A DNA stretch of 64,000 nt from Myxococcales bacterium (GTDB lineage Bacteria > Myxococcota > Kuafuiibacteriia > Kuafuiibacteriales > Kuafuiibacteriaceae). Made by a program: the position numbers and the translations under genes. How positions within the stretch are numbered: position 1 is the first letter of the stretch; the number at the start of each line of letters is the position of its first letter. The notes beneath the pieces are model-generated. The model saw only the letters and a program-made list of their open reading frames with translations, did no database searches and was not told the DNA's origin. Of the stretch, positions 7,905-18,278 are shown piece after piece. The stretch covers positions 1 to 64,000 of the forward strand of contig JAHQVK010000170.1 in NCBI GenBank assembly GCA_019634385.1, in the 5' to 3' direction.

Positions 7905-9054
7905 TCATATCGGCGTGAATTGGGTCTGCTGGTCTGATATCTGGATATTGGCCGCTACCACGAAAAGTCCGGAATTTAGCGATGCCGTTGCTTCTTTCTG
8001 TCATCCAGTCGGGCTGGACGGTGACCTTTCCCAATCCACCGGGAACATCAACACACAGTTTAGGAATCATCAGCCCGCTGACCCTACCTCGTAACCCATC
8101 AATAATATCAATGCCAGTCTGCAGGGGGGTACGAAAGTGGCTGATACCTTCGGCTAGGTCACACTGGTGTAGGTAGTAGGGAATGGCTCGCATGAATACG
8201 AGCTTACGGTTGAGGTTTTCGATGGCTTCCACTGAGTCATTGATGCCCTGCAGGAGAACGGACTGATTCATAACTTGGATTCCAGCGTCTAATAGAAGCT
8301 TAATCGAACGGGCAGCTGCTTCGGTACATTCTTTCTCATGGTTAAAATGGGTCATGATGTACGTCGGGCCATAGTCTCGAAGTATTTCCACGAGTGCCGG
8401 TGTTATCCGCATAGGACAGGTTGCCGGCATTCGAGTGGCAACCCTAATTACGTCTATATGAGCGGCAGAGCGTATCTCTTGCATAAGATACTTCAACTGC
8501 TGGTCACCATTCATTAGCGCATCACCGCCGGATATTAATACTTCTCGAATCTCCTTGGTTCGCTTAATATAGTCGAGTGCTTGCTGAAGTAGGCTCCGAG
8601 TAGCTTGTTGTTCAAGCCGCCCCACAATTCGTCGACGCGTACAAAATCTGCAATAAACAGGGCAGCGATCGGTGGCCAAAAGAAGTACACGATCTGGGTA
8701 TCGATGTATAAGATTAGGCGCAACCTCTAACATTTCTTCCCCTAAGGGGTCTGATTGATCTTGCTCTCCGAGAATGGTTTCTTGAGTGCTAGGGATAATC
8801 TGTTTTCGGATAGGACAGTTTGTATCTCTTTTATCCGCGAGCAAGGCGTAATACGGACATACTGAAAATCTAAATAGATTCTTAGTTTTTTCTAACCCAT
8901 CACTTTCATCTTTTGTTAGTTCAAATGTTTGGGCTAGAGCACTAATATCCGTAATACGATTTTTAATTTGCCATCCCCAGTCGACCCAGAGTTCTGGAGC
9001 GACATGTGCCCATGGGGTATTAGATAATTCAGGATTCGAGTAAAAGCGATTCAT
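7894..9054 (-). CDS. kamA: Lysine 2,3-aminomutase family radical SAM enzyme
   Basis: Radical SAM, PLP-dependent aminomutase. The cluster motif CPVYCRFCTRRRIVG is near residue 130, preceded by the family sequences DPLGEE and PNLIHRYPDRVLLL. EVLISGGDALM and THFNHEKECTEAA follow, and the C-terminal part has VPGGLGKV. At 386 residues it is closer to KamA than to the shorter EpmB. No efp or epmA is nearby, which also argues against EpmB. Substrate could be L-lysine (beta-lysine as compatible solute or fermentation intermediate) or another amino acid. Transcribed alone, convergent with uppP. Confidence 0.85.
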   Translation of the reverse strand: MNRFYSNPELSNTPWAHVAPELWVDWGWQIKNRITDISALAQTFELTKDESDGLEKTKNLFRFSVCPYYALLADKRDTNCPIRKQIIPSTQETILGEQDQSDPLGEEMLEVAPNLIHRYPDRVLLLATDRCPVYCRFCTRRRIVGRLEQQATRSLLQQALDYIKRTKEIREVLISGGDALMNGDQQLKYLMQEIRSAAHIDVIRVATRMPATCPMRITPALVEILRDYGPTYIMTHFNHEKECTEAAARSIKLLLDAGIQVMNQSVLLQGINDSVEAIENLNRKLVFMRAIPYYLHQCDLAEGISHFRTPLQTGIDIIDGLRGRVSGLMIPKLCVDVPGGLGKVTVQPDWMTERSNGIAKFRTFRGSGQYPDIRPADPIHADMTKH

Positions 9055-9095
9055 GAAGTTGTGATCCTGACGTATGGTTGCGAGATGATATTTTG

Positions 9096-11555
9096 TTAGT
9101 CAGAAGAACTAGGTATCAACAGTGATGGAGTGTTCGTTGAAACAACCCATAGCTGATGAATAGCCCGGGTGGCTGCTATGTGCAAAAGGTGACGAGCCTC
9201 TTTACGCTCCGGGTAAACATTTTCGTTGACCTCGACGAGTATGACATAGTCATACTCAAGGCCTTTTACTTGGCTGACATCAACAATATCTATACCTGGT
9301 GTGAAGCTAAAATCTTTGCCGTGTACTCTTCGAATAGCTGGTACTTCTGCCCTACGCAGACCATCGTAATAAACATCTGCTAGGGCTGCGAATCGATTGA
9401 TAATAGCTATATTAGCTTTGCGTTCCCGGACGACGAGACTTCGTAGTTGTGCACCGAGGAATGCCACCGCTTCCCCTGTGCTGCCAAAAGTAAATTGTTC
9501 AACGGGAGCACCATCACGGGGTACTTCGGGAGGATCCGGGTCTGCGAGTGGTCCTAGTACATGGCGAGAAAACTCAACAACCGGTTTGGTTGAGCGATAG
9601 CTAACTTTGAGTTGGTCTATCTTAACTCCCGCAATACCAACGTCTTGGAGCATACGGTCCCAACTATCAAAGCTGTTATCAAAAATAAGCTTCTGGGCTG
9701 TGTCTCCAGCCAGGGTCATACTCTCTCGCTTAGTGAGAGCACCGCGAAGCACACCAATATCAGTAGGGGATAAGTCTTGGGCCTCATCAACCACAATATG
9801 TTCATAGGTGACACTGCGTTGGCCCCCAGCAATGGGTAGCCCCCCATATTTGAGCTGTGCTAGCTTGAGGAGAAGAGCGTCATCATGGGGGTCTAGGTGA
9901 TGCTCTGGTCCATCGCCATCTAGACTGATCCCGTCGATACCCACGCCTGTATCATCTTCATCGTGTTCATCCGGTTGGCCTCTTGGCTTTTTGTTACGGG
10001 CATCGTGCGAAGACGACGCCGACTCTGAGTGCCGTTCGCTGCGACTATCATCGGATTGCCTACTCACCCAGCGGACCAGCTCATCCACCTCGGATGGGTC
10101 GACGTGGTCGCCGCGCTCTTCGAATACAGAGCTTATGAGCTCCTTATCAGTGAGAATATCGGACCAAGTTGACAAAACGTCATTGGCTTGCGATCGAGCG
10201 CGTCTCAGATTGCCTAATAGAACACCCTTGGTTTTTGGCTGAAGTCCGGCCCGTTGTGCCGCCCCTGATTCGAGCCAGCGAGCCATCTCTCGCAGACGAG
10301 GAAGGTAAGCTAGGCGATGAAGCCCATCCCATTTTTGCAGGACCGATTTCTTAACTCCGCCGTCGTTGGGCAAATTGTCGAGCAAAGTCTTGCGAATCTG
10401 TTGGGTGTCTTCTTGGATCCCTCGTTCTAGCGTAGCTAGGATGGCTGGGTGCTTCTTTAGTTTGGCCACCGAAGTGGGTACATCTTCGTAGCGCTTATAT
10501 TTTATCTCCGGCAGAACCATCTTCCGGGTTTTCTCCATCCAGCGCTCGAGGGTAATTACTTCGGTTCCAGACACATCGAGGGAGGGTAAGACGCGAGATA
10601 TATACTCGGTCAGTGGTTCGCTCTTCACCACCACCACCATCTTCTTGGGCGAGAAAATGTGTGGATTCTCGAAATGAAGGTAGGCTGCTCGATGAAGAGC
10701 GACTGTGGTCTTACCGCTACCTGCTCCACCTTGGAGAATCACAATGCCACTGTCTGGCGCGGTAATTAGCTCAAACTGTTTTGGATCAATAAGCGCCGTT
10801 ATTTCTTTGAGATGCTTGTCTTCTCGTAAGGATTCGTCATCTACAACCCCGAGTCGACCCTGCTCAAAGACTGAAGGCAGGATATGAGCGGGTGGTGGAC
10901 GAGATGCTATGCCAGCTCCCCCTTTCAGGGTCGGCAAGTTTTCATCGGCCAGAGTAAGCCATTCGTCACGTCTTCGAATGATAGCACCGGTAGACCAGCT
11001 TACGCGGCGTAATTCGCCGTTCACGATGCTGACTGTCCTTCGTGCTTCCACCATTCCTTGAACGTTGCGACCACCAAACTCTTCTTCGTAGTCGTCTCCT
11101 TCCTCGTAACAGTAGTAGATGCGAGAAACAGGTGCGTGACGCCAGTCCACGATGTTCATGGTGCATCCCGCTTTGACGAAACCCCGATTGCCGATGAGGA
11201 CATCGCGGGTTTTTCGACCATCCTTAAGTTTAAGATGCCCGAAGTACGGACTGCTTACATCAACAGGAAGGCTTCGACCCTTGCCATTGGCTGCACCCAG
11301 CGCTTGCATTCGGTACATTTCAGCAACGAGCGGAGCAACGTCTTCCAAACGGGCGTCTGCAATTTGGTCTCGTAACGAGAGCAGTTCTGAGTCGTATTCT
11401 GACTCTTCGGCGGCTCTTTCTAACTGATCTCGAGCGAGCTGCTGCTGAACCTTTCGAAGGATGTGCTGTTCTTCTTCCAGAATAGCTGCTTCCAGGGAAC
11501 CGGATACCACCGAGGGCAGATTGTTGTAGATGCTTGTCACGTTAATCTCGCCCAC
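9096..11555 (-). CDS. HelD-like UvrD/Rep superfamily helicase
   Basis: Superfamily 1 ATPase of the HelD/helicase IV type, whose studied members release stalled RNA polymerase from DNA. The N-terminal coiled coil (about 20-100) begins with the family pattern LEAAILEEEQHILRKVQQQL. Walker A is GGAGSGKTTVALHRAAYL (about 270-290), Walker B is HIVVDEAQDLSP, and late motifs include SYRSTKPVVEFSRHVL and VSQVKGLEYDYVILVE. The region around 500-560 is acidic and low-complexity. At 819 residues it fits the family. The start overlaps the 3' end of the M23 peptidase gene by 14 bp, indicating an operon. Confidence 0.87.
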   Translation of the reverse strand: MGEINVTSIYNNLPSVVSGSLEAAILEEEQHILRKVQQQLARDQLERAAEESEYDSELLSLRDQIADARLEDVAPLVAEMYRMQALGAANGKGRSLPVDVSSPYFGHLKLKDGRKTRDVLIGNRGFVKAGCTMNIVDWRHAPVSRIYYCYEEGDDYEEEFGGRNVQGMVEARRTVSIVNGELRRVSWSTGAIIRRRDEWLTLADENLPTLKGGAGIASRPPPAHILPSVFEQGRLGVVDDESLREDKHLKEITALIDPKQFELITAPDSGIVILQGGAGSGKTTVALHRAAYLHFENPHIFSPKKMVVVVKSEPLTEYISRVLPSLDVSGTEVITLERWMEKTRKMVLPEIKYKRYEDVPTSVAKLKKHPAILATLERGIQEDTQQIRKTLLDNLPNDGGVKKSVLQKWDGLHRLAYLPRLREMARWLESGAAQRAGLQPKTKGVLLGNLRRARSQANDVLSTWSDILTDKELISSVFEERGDHVDPSEVDELVRWVSRQSDDSRSERHSESASSSHDARNKKPRGQPDEHDEDDTGVGIDGISLDGDGPEHHLDPHDDALLLKLAQLKYGGLPIAGGQRSVTYEHIVVDEAQDLSPTDIGVLRGALTKRESMTLAGDTAQKLIFDNSFDSWDRMLQDVGIAGVKIDQLKVSYRSTKPVVEFSRHVLGPLADPDPPEVPRDGAPVEQFTFGSTGEAVAFLGAQLRSLVVRERKANIAIINRFAALADVYYDGLRRAEVPAIRRVHGKDFSFTPGIDIVDVSQVKGLEYDYVILVEVNENVYPERKEARHLLHIAATRAIHQLWVVSTNTPSLLIPSSSD

Positions 11556-12405
11556 CTCGATAATGCGATAGGGCCTCCAGCATAGCCTTTGCCCGTTGTT
11601 GCTCAGCTGTTGAGAGTCTAGCCCGCCAGGTTCGCTGAATACGGAATGGGTTTAGGATACGACCATTCTTCTCGAGCTGGTAGTGCAGGTGAGGGGCAAA
11701 ACTTCGCCCTGTATTACCAACCCGTCCGAGGACCTGACCGCGTTTAATGGTTGAGCCTGGCTTTAACTGCTTAGAAACACTGGATAAATGGAGAAATACA
11801 CCCTCCCAGCCGGTCTTTTCGTTCACTATTCTAATGCAGCGTCCGTTGTAGCGAGTAGACCAGTTAACCTGCAGAATTTTCCCATCAAAGGGAGAGAACA
11901 CCGGCGTGCCTTTGGGCGCTTTGAAATCTATCCCCTTGTGTCCACGACCGTCGTTCACCAAGGCTGTGATCTGTTCATAGCTTTTCAGTGGGGCATTACG
12001 TAAGCGTTTAGCAACTTCGTAGCCGGTATCGGGCTCAACCCACCGCCGGAATACCTTGTTAAGCGGCCAGTGAAACACAGCTTTTTTCTCGCCTTTCAGC
12101 TTCTTACTTCTAAGCCAAATTGCGAACACTATCGGCTCTGCGTGAGGTTGTTCGTTCCAAATGAATGACAACCGATCGCCCTTGCGGAAGTCTCTTCTGG
12201 GGTTAACCCACCAAACAAGAACTCGTTTGACTACCTGGGCGATGGCACCGGCCCGGTTCAGTCCCACGACCGGCGCCAAATCGGTCTCTAGTCCGCGGAG
12301 AACACGGATGGTGGTAAACCGGAGGGCCTCCGGTTTGATCCCTCGTAAGGGACCATTTTCAGCGATTTGCTGGGCAGGTTGATGGTCCTGAGGTACTTGG
12401 GCCAT
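11542..12405 (-). CDS. M23 (LytM-type) peptidoglycan peptidase domain protein
   Basis: Likely zinc endopeptidase acting on cell-wall cross-links. The metal and catalytic residues are present: H and D in GHKGIDF, and the HxH in PHLHYQL. A preceding domain (about 35-150) resembles the opacity-associated OapA/LysM-like region of cell-division M23 proteins (RKGDRLSFIWNE). The open frame reaches 12564, but the first 53 residues look non-coding. ATG at 12405 (MAQVPQDHQPAQQ) is preferred; GTG/ATG further up would add a weak hydrophobic stretch. No clear signal peptide is seen from 12405, so export is uncertain. Operon with the helicase gene. Confidence 0.83.
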   Translation of the reverse strand: MAQVPQDHQPAQQIAENGPLRGIKPEALRFTTIRVLRGLETDLAPVVGLNRAGAIAQVVKRVLVWWVNPRRDFRKGDRLSFIWNEQPHAEPIVFAIWLRSKKLKGEKKAVFHWPLNKVFRRWVEPDTGYEVAKRLRNAPLKSYEQITALVNDGRGHKGIDFKAPKGTPVFSPFDGKILQVNWSTRYNGRCIRIVNEKTGWEGVFLHLSSVSKQLKPGSTIKRGQVLGRVGNTGRSFAPHLHYQLEKNGRILNPFRIQRTWRARLSTAEQQRAKAMLEALSHYRGGRD

Positions 12406-12704
12406 GATCGGCTGTTCATAACCGAAGGTCGATAAAATTGCGGACGAGACTGGCATGAGCCATCTGGGCGGTATCCACCGAGCTACCCATAATTGTAGGC
12501 ATCTGGCGCCACAGGAATGGGAAAAAGCTGGTACTGGGACATTCTTGGAATGGCGTAAACTCATTCGCTAAAGACCAAGAATTTGCCCAACCTAATGAGT
12601 AAGTACAACCCTGAAGTTCAAGGATGCTGGTCGCGCAACATGCGCAGTCACGGATACGACTCACCGCTTGTGCAACGCTTACGTTGTTCGTAGCGTCCGG
12701 GATC

Positions 12705-13913
12705 ATGACTGAAATGAAGGCTCGAAAGGTTATCGTCGCCTATTCCGGGGGACTGGATACCTCCGTCATTATCCATTGGCTGCGGGCACAATACGACTGC
12801 CAGGTCGTTGCCTTTACTGCTGATGTGGGACAGGGGGTCGGGGAGCTAGAGGGCCTGGAAGCGAAGGCGAAGCGGACTGGGGCCGAAAAGTTGGTGTTGA
12901 GCGATCTTCGAGAAGAGTTTGTGAGCGACTTTGTCTTTCCTGCTCTTCGAGCCAGCGCGGTGTATGAAGGTGTCTACTTACTCGGCACTTCCTTAGCCCG
13001 TCCGTTGATCGGTAAATATCTGGTGGAAGTGGCTCGCGCTGAAGATGCGGATGCCATATGCCACGGTGCCACCGGGAAAGGAAATGACCAGGTGCGCTTT
13101 GAGCTCACTGGATATGCTCTTCACCCAGAGATTAAGGTCATTGCTCCCTGGCGAACCTGGTCGATGCGAGGTCGATCAGACCTTATGGAATACTGTGAAA
13201 CCCATTCTATCCCGATCACCGCTACCCGAGAGAAGCCATACTCGATGGACCGAAACCTTTTTCATTGTTCGTATGAAGGTGGGGTACTCGAAGATCCCTG
13301 GACTGAGCCTGATGAAGAAATGTTCTTGTTGACCACAGCTCCGGAGCGTGCACCGGACACGCCGCGATATGTGGAGATTCAGTTTGAGAGTGGGAACCCC
13401 GTAGCGGTGGATGGCCAACGCTTATCACCAGCCAAACTGCTTGAACGCTTGAATTCGCTGGCTGGGGAGCATGGGGTGGGTCGAATAGATATTGTGGAGA
13501 ACCGGTTTGTTGGGATGAAATCTCGTGGTGTGTATGAGACTCCGGGGGGTACCATTTTACATACGGCTCACCGAGGACTGGAGCAATTGTGCCTAGACCG
13601 GGAAGAAATGCATCTCAGAGACCAGCTGATTCCAAAGTACGCCACGCTTGTCTACAATGGTTTCTGGTATGCGCCGGAGCGTGAGGCGATGCAGGTAATG
13701 ATCGACCACATACAAAAAAATGTCTCCGGTGAGGTTAGGGTCAAGCTTTACAAGGGCTCGTGTCAGGTGGTGGGCCGGCGTTCCGATCGAAGTTTGTACT
13801 CGGAAGCTCATGTGACCTTTGAGGCCGATGATGTATACAGCCAGGCTGATGCGGAGGGTTTTATCAAGTTGAATGCTCTTCGTCTTAGGCTAGGTAATCC
13901 ACGTAGAAAGTAG
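12705..13913 (+). CDS. argG: Argininosuccinate synthase
   Basis: Condenses citrulline and aspartate with ATP in arginine synthesis. The N-terminal ATP pyrophosphatase loop [35 protein letters not shown] and [10 protein letters not shown] are family signatures. The frame opens at 12624, but [18 protein letters not shown] starting at 12705 (or ATG 12714) matches the family N-terminus. The size of 402 residues is normal. No argH is adjacent; pyrG follows after 140 bp. The upstream region, shared with the divergent M23 gene, has a short GCGCAACATGCGC palindrome that could be regulatory. Confidence 0.95.
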   Translation: MTEMKARKVIVAYSGGLDTSVIIHWLRAQYDCQVVAFTADVGQGVGELEGLEAKAKRTGAEKLVLSDLREEFVSDFVFPALRASAVYEGVYLLGTSLARPLIGKYLVEVARAEDADAICHGATGKGNDQVRFELTGYALHPEIKVIAPWRTWSMRGRSDLMEYCETHSIPITATREKPYSMDRNLFHCSYEGGVLEDPWTEPDEEMFLLTTAPERAPDTPRYVEIQFESGNPVAVDGQRLSPAKLLERLNSLAGEHGVGRIDIVENRFVGMKSRGVYETPGGTILHTAHRGLEQLCLDREEMHLRDQLIPKYATLVYNGFWYAPEREAMQVMIDHIQKNVSGEVRVKLYKGSCQVVGRRSDRSLYSEAHVTFEADDVYSQADAEGFIKLNALRLRLGNPRRK

Positions 13914-14006
13914 GTGCATCCCGCCCCTTTCTTGCTTTGCCTCTGTCAACAGGTTTGGCGTAAGAAAACAAATCGTTTCCCGACAGAAGTCTTGATGATT
14001 AGATAG

Positions 14007-15855
<1,849 letters not shown>

Positions 15856-16310
15856 AATATCCTGAGTTCGTTATGGATACACCATCCAAGGTGGTTTTCG
15901 GATTTGTGACTCCTAACGCCTGCCGATTTAGTAGGTAGTTCATATACGGATATTTACTCTATTTGTATGTAAACATAAGTCTCGAAAACTTAGACCAGGT
16001 ACCGCAAAGACCCCTTGAATTGATTCTGTAAGAAGAAGCAGCAACTTGGGTTCAACCCAAGTGATTTCTGCTGTACGAGCCCAGGATGCAAATATACTAC
16101 ATGGCTTAGCTCGCCTCACTATCCGAGCCGACCGTTGTAGTGAATATGAGCACGTGTTGGGGGCGTTGGGGGATCCTTGCGCGGGGACCTTGATTTGGTG
16201 GCCTTCCGGGCCTTTCTGAACGCGGTGTGGCTTTTGGGTGATGCGGTATCGGCGTTCAAAGCCATCTAGTCGTTTGCTGACTGAGGCGCCTCTGCTATCT
16301 CTCTCTAACA
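15856..16310. other. Gene-free stretch between pyrG and kdsC
   Basis: Holds a family C repeat (16000-16075) and otherwise unassigned sequence. A minus-strand open frame over 15940-16311 has no recognisable domain, and its one shared peptide (LTESIQGVFAV) comes from the repeat, so I do not call a gene. The kdsC promoter should lie at the right end. Confidence 0.5.
16000..16075. repeat. Family C terminal-inverted-repeat element, short copy
   Basis: Begins TACCGCAAAGACCCCTTGAA and ends AAGTGATTTCTGCTGTA. The two ends are imperfect inverted repeats of about 27 bp. Inside, CTTGGGTTCAACCCAAG is a perfect hairpin. The copy at 36579-36691 is the same element with about 38 extra bases in the middle. 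Confidence 0.7.
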
Positions 16311-16838
16311 ATGTCGCTCCCGATGGATTCGCAAGCGATTGATGCTCGGGCGATCCGCATCCGAGCGCTGGTGCTTGATGTGGATGGCGTACTTACGGAT
16401 GGGCGCGTATTACTTTTGCCAGGCGGCGAAGAGGGAAGGACTTTTAACGTTCGAGATGGATTAGGCATCCAGTTGATGGGTGCCGGCCGTCGTCCTATTC
16501 CCGTTGCCTTTTTATCCGGCCGAGATAGTGAAGCGGTCCGTCGCCGAGCGACAGAGTTGGGCGTAAAGGAGGTTCATCTAGGTATTCCGGACAAAGTTGC
16601 TGCCTATGAGCAGTTGCTGACTACGTTTGGGGTCAAGGACGAAAATGTAGCGTACGTTGGGGATGATCTCCCGGATTTGCCACTGCTTGAACGGTGTGGT
16701 TTGAGCTTTGCGGTGGCGGATGCTGTGTCAGAGGTCCGGTCGGCCGCCCATGTTGTGCTCCGAGCCGGAGGCGGTCAGGGTGCGGTACGTGAGGCTTGTG
16801 AACGCATTCTTAAAGCCCAGGGCGCGTGGATTAGTTAG
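16311..16838 (+). CDS. kdsC: KdsC-type 3-deoxy-D-manno-octulosonate 8-phosphate phosphatase
   Basis: HAD-superfamily phosphatase that makes Kdo for lipopolysaccharide. Motif I is DVDGVLTDG, with both Asp residues; motif II is the SGR segment (AFLSGRDSEAV); the Lys of motif III is in IPDKVAAYEQLL; and motif IV is YVGDDLPDLPLL. The length of 175 residues and the absence of a cap domain are typical. ATG at 16311 or 16323 could be the start. It is not beside kdsA, kdsB or lpt genes. The 3' end overlaps the convergent PilZ/Uma2 gene by 8 bp. It supports a Gram-negative outer membrane. Confidence 0.88.
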   Translation: MSLPMDSQAIDARAIRIRALVLDVDGVLTDGRVLLLPGGEEGRTFNVRDGLGIQLMGAGRRPIPVAFLSGRDSEAVRRRATELGVKEVHLGIPDKVAAYEQLLTTFGVKDENVAYVGDDLPDLPLLERCGLSFAVADAVSEVRSAAHVVLRAGGGQGAVREACERILKAQGAWIS

Positions 16839-18132
16839 CGCTAATTGACGCTATAAACTCTCGAGTAGCGGCAGTCTGATCGCTTCGTTTTATATAGCTG
16901 GCTAATGTTTGGATATTGAGATCCGGTATCATCTGACTTGTTTCGCGACGCACATACAAATCTGATGAGAGCACAAAGACTTCGAGTTTGTCTTCCGAGT
17001 GCAGCCATACCTCTTGAATCCCGATCGTCCGGTATCGACTCAGCAAAATTTCTTTGTCTGAAGGGCTGCAATGGTCAAAGACGAAATCAGGAGTCAGGTC
17101 GGCTTTCTGCCCCACAGCAAAACCAACATCGGGTTCAATGCTCAACCGAGCATCAGCAGATTCAACACTCAAAGCTCCTAGCACCCGGAGGTCGAGGCGG
17201 TGGGACAAAGCGTAGGCACTCAAGAGCCGAGTGAGCATGCTTGTGGTCTGACGATGGGCCTGGGAGAGGTTTGTGAGTTCAATATTGCCCGCTTCAAAAC
17301 CAAGCTGAGGTGCTGGATGCGTTCCTCGGATCGCTCGTACCTGCTCAAAATCTTGCCAAGAAGCGCCTTTTAGACGGATACGGTTGGGGCTAGGGGCTTT
17401 GCTGGATAGTTCTGGGGCCCCATTTTTTTCGGAGGAGGGTGTACTTTGCTTGGAGACCTGGTTAGTTGGTGCTCTTTTTGCGGACTTGAGTCGCCCGCGC
17501 AGGTTCTCGATCTCATGATCGGCCTCTTCAAGCTGTGAAGCCAAGTCGTCAACTGTTTCAGACAGTACCGCAACTTGTTGGCGCATTCGGGCGCTCCCTA
17601 GGGTTGGAGGACGACGCTCGGTGCGGAGCAAGATGCTCCGATAATATAGACCACCGGTGAGAACCAGGAGCACGGCGAGGATACCGGCTATGTACCCCGT
17701 ATGTCGTTTACGTTCGGGGGGAGCATACCGCCGCAAAGTGACGAAAATCTCATCAAACAGCTGAGTGGGTAGTTGTGGTACGGACAATCGCACAACTTGT
17801 GCGTCACCGGCGGGTTGGTACTTTCTAGTCTCTAGGTGTTCACACACCAATCCTTCGATCATCTCATGGAGCTCATCGTTGATGAAGCTCAACTGAATCT
17901 TTCTGCGTCGCCCTAGAGTTCGGGCCAACGGCCGCCCTGCAGGCCCGGTCACACTGACGCGAAACTCTTCAGAGGAGATGTCGGTAAGGATCCCTACGAT
18001 AGGTTCGGTAATTCGGTGTCGCCCGGAATCGTCAAGAATGCGTAAGGTTACCGGAATGAGTGTGGCGGATTGGCGATGATGAAGGGGAGACGAGACAGCG
18101 ACCGTGCCCAGGGACATAGATGAGGACGCCAC
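16831..18132 (-). CDS. Membrane-anchored PilZ-like / coiled-coil / Uma2-like (PD-(D/E)XK fold) protein
   Basis: Unusual domain arrangement. Residues about 25-130 resemble a PilZ domain (VGILTDISSEEFRVSV). A single membrane segment follows at about 145-165 (GYIAGILAVLLVLTGGLYY). A coiled coil at about 185-215 (VDDLASQLEEADHEIENLRG) leads into a polar linker. The last 170 residues resemble the Uma2 (DUF820) restriction-endonuclease-like fold: FEAGNIEL, IEPDVGFAV, PDFVFDHCSPSDK and GIQEVWLHSEDKLEVFVL correspond to the family's conserved strands, with Asp in place of the usual second acidic Glu. Function unknown; a membrane-tethered nuclease-fold sensor or effector is possible. Start GTG 18132 or ATG 18117. 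Divergent from the PilZ-Hsp70 gene across about 146 bp. Confidence 0.72.
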   Translation of the reverse strand: MASSSMSLGTVAVSSPLHHRQSATLIPVTLRILDDSGRHRITEPIVGILTDISSEEFRVSVTGPAGRPLARTLGRRRKIQLSFINDELHEMIEGLVCEHLETRKYQPAGDAQVVRLSVPQLPTQLFDEIFVTLRRYAPPERKRHTGYIAGILAVLLVLTGGLYYRSILLRTERRPPTLGSARMRQQVAVLSETVDDLASQLEEADHEIENLRGRLKSAKRAPTNQVSKQSTPSSEKNGAPELSSKAPSPNRIRLKGASWQDFEQVRAIRGTHPAPQLGFEAGNIELTNLSQAHRQTTSMLTRLLSAYALSHRLDLRVLGALSVESADARLSIEPDVGFAVGQKADLTPDFVFDHCSPSDKEILLSRYRTIGIQEVWLHSEDKLEVFVLSSDLYVRRETSQMIPDLNIQTLASYIKRSDQTAATREFIASISAN

Positions 18133-18278
18133 ACTGGGATACTACGCTATTTAGCGTATGAAAGAGAGTGCTATTGGTGCCCAGTTGGCAGATTGGTTTT
18201 ACTTTAGCTGCTCTTGCAGCCTATCAAGATGCTTCCAGCCATTCTGTAGTCAGGCTAGAGTGATGGGGGTGTACAGTT
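18133..18278. promoter_or_regulatory. Shared divergent promoter region of two PilZ-domain genes
   Basis: This 146-bp gap lies between the start codons of the PilZ/Uma2-like and PilZ-Hsp70 genes, so both promoters must be here. I cannot place firm -35/-10 boxes. The arrangement suggests joint control. Confidence 0.45.

Noticed and set aside
7894-9054. EpmB (EF-P modification) as identity of the radical SAM gene
   Set aside because: Length and the absence of epmA or efp nearby favour the KamA-type assignment.
15940-16311. 123-codon minus-strand open frame before kdsC
   Set aside because: No domain or ribosome binding site. The peptide it shares with the frame at 36360-36671 (LTESIQ...VFAV) comes from the family C repeat.
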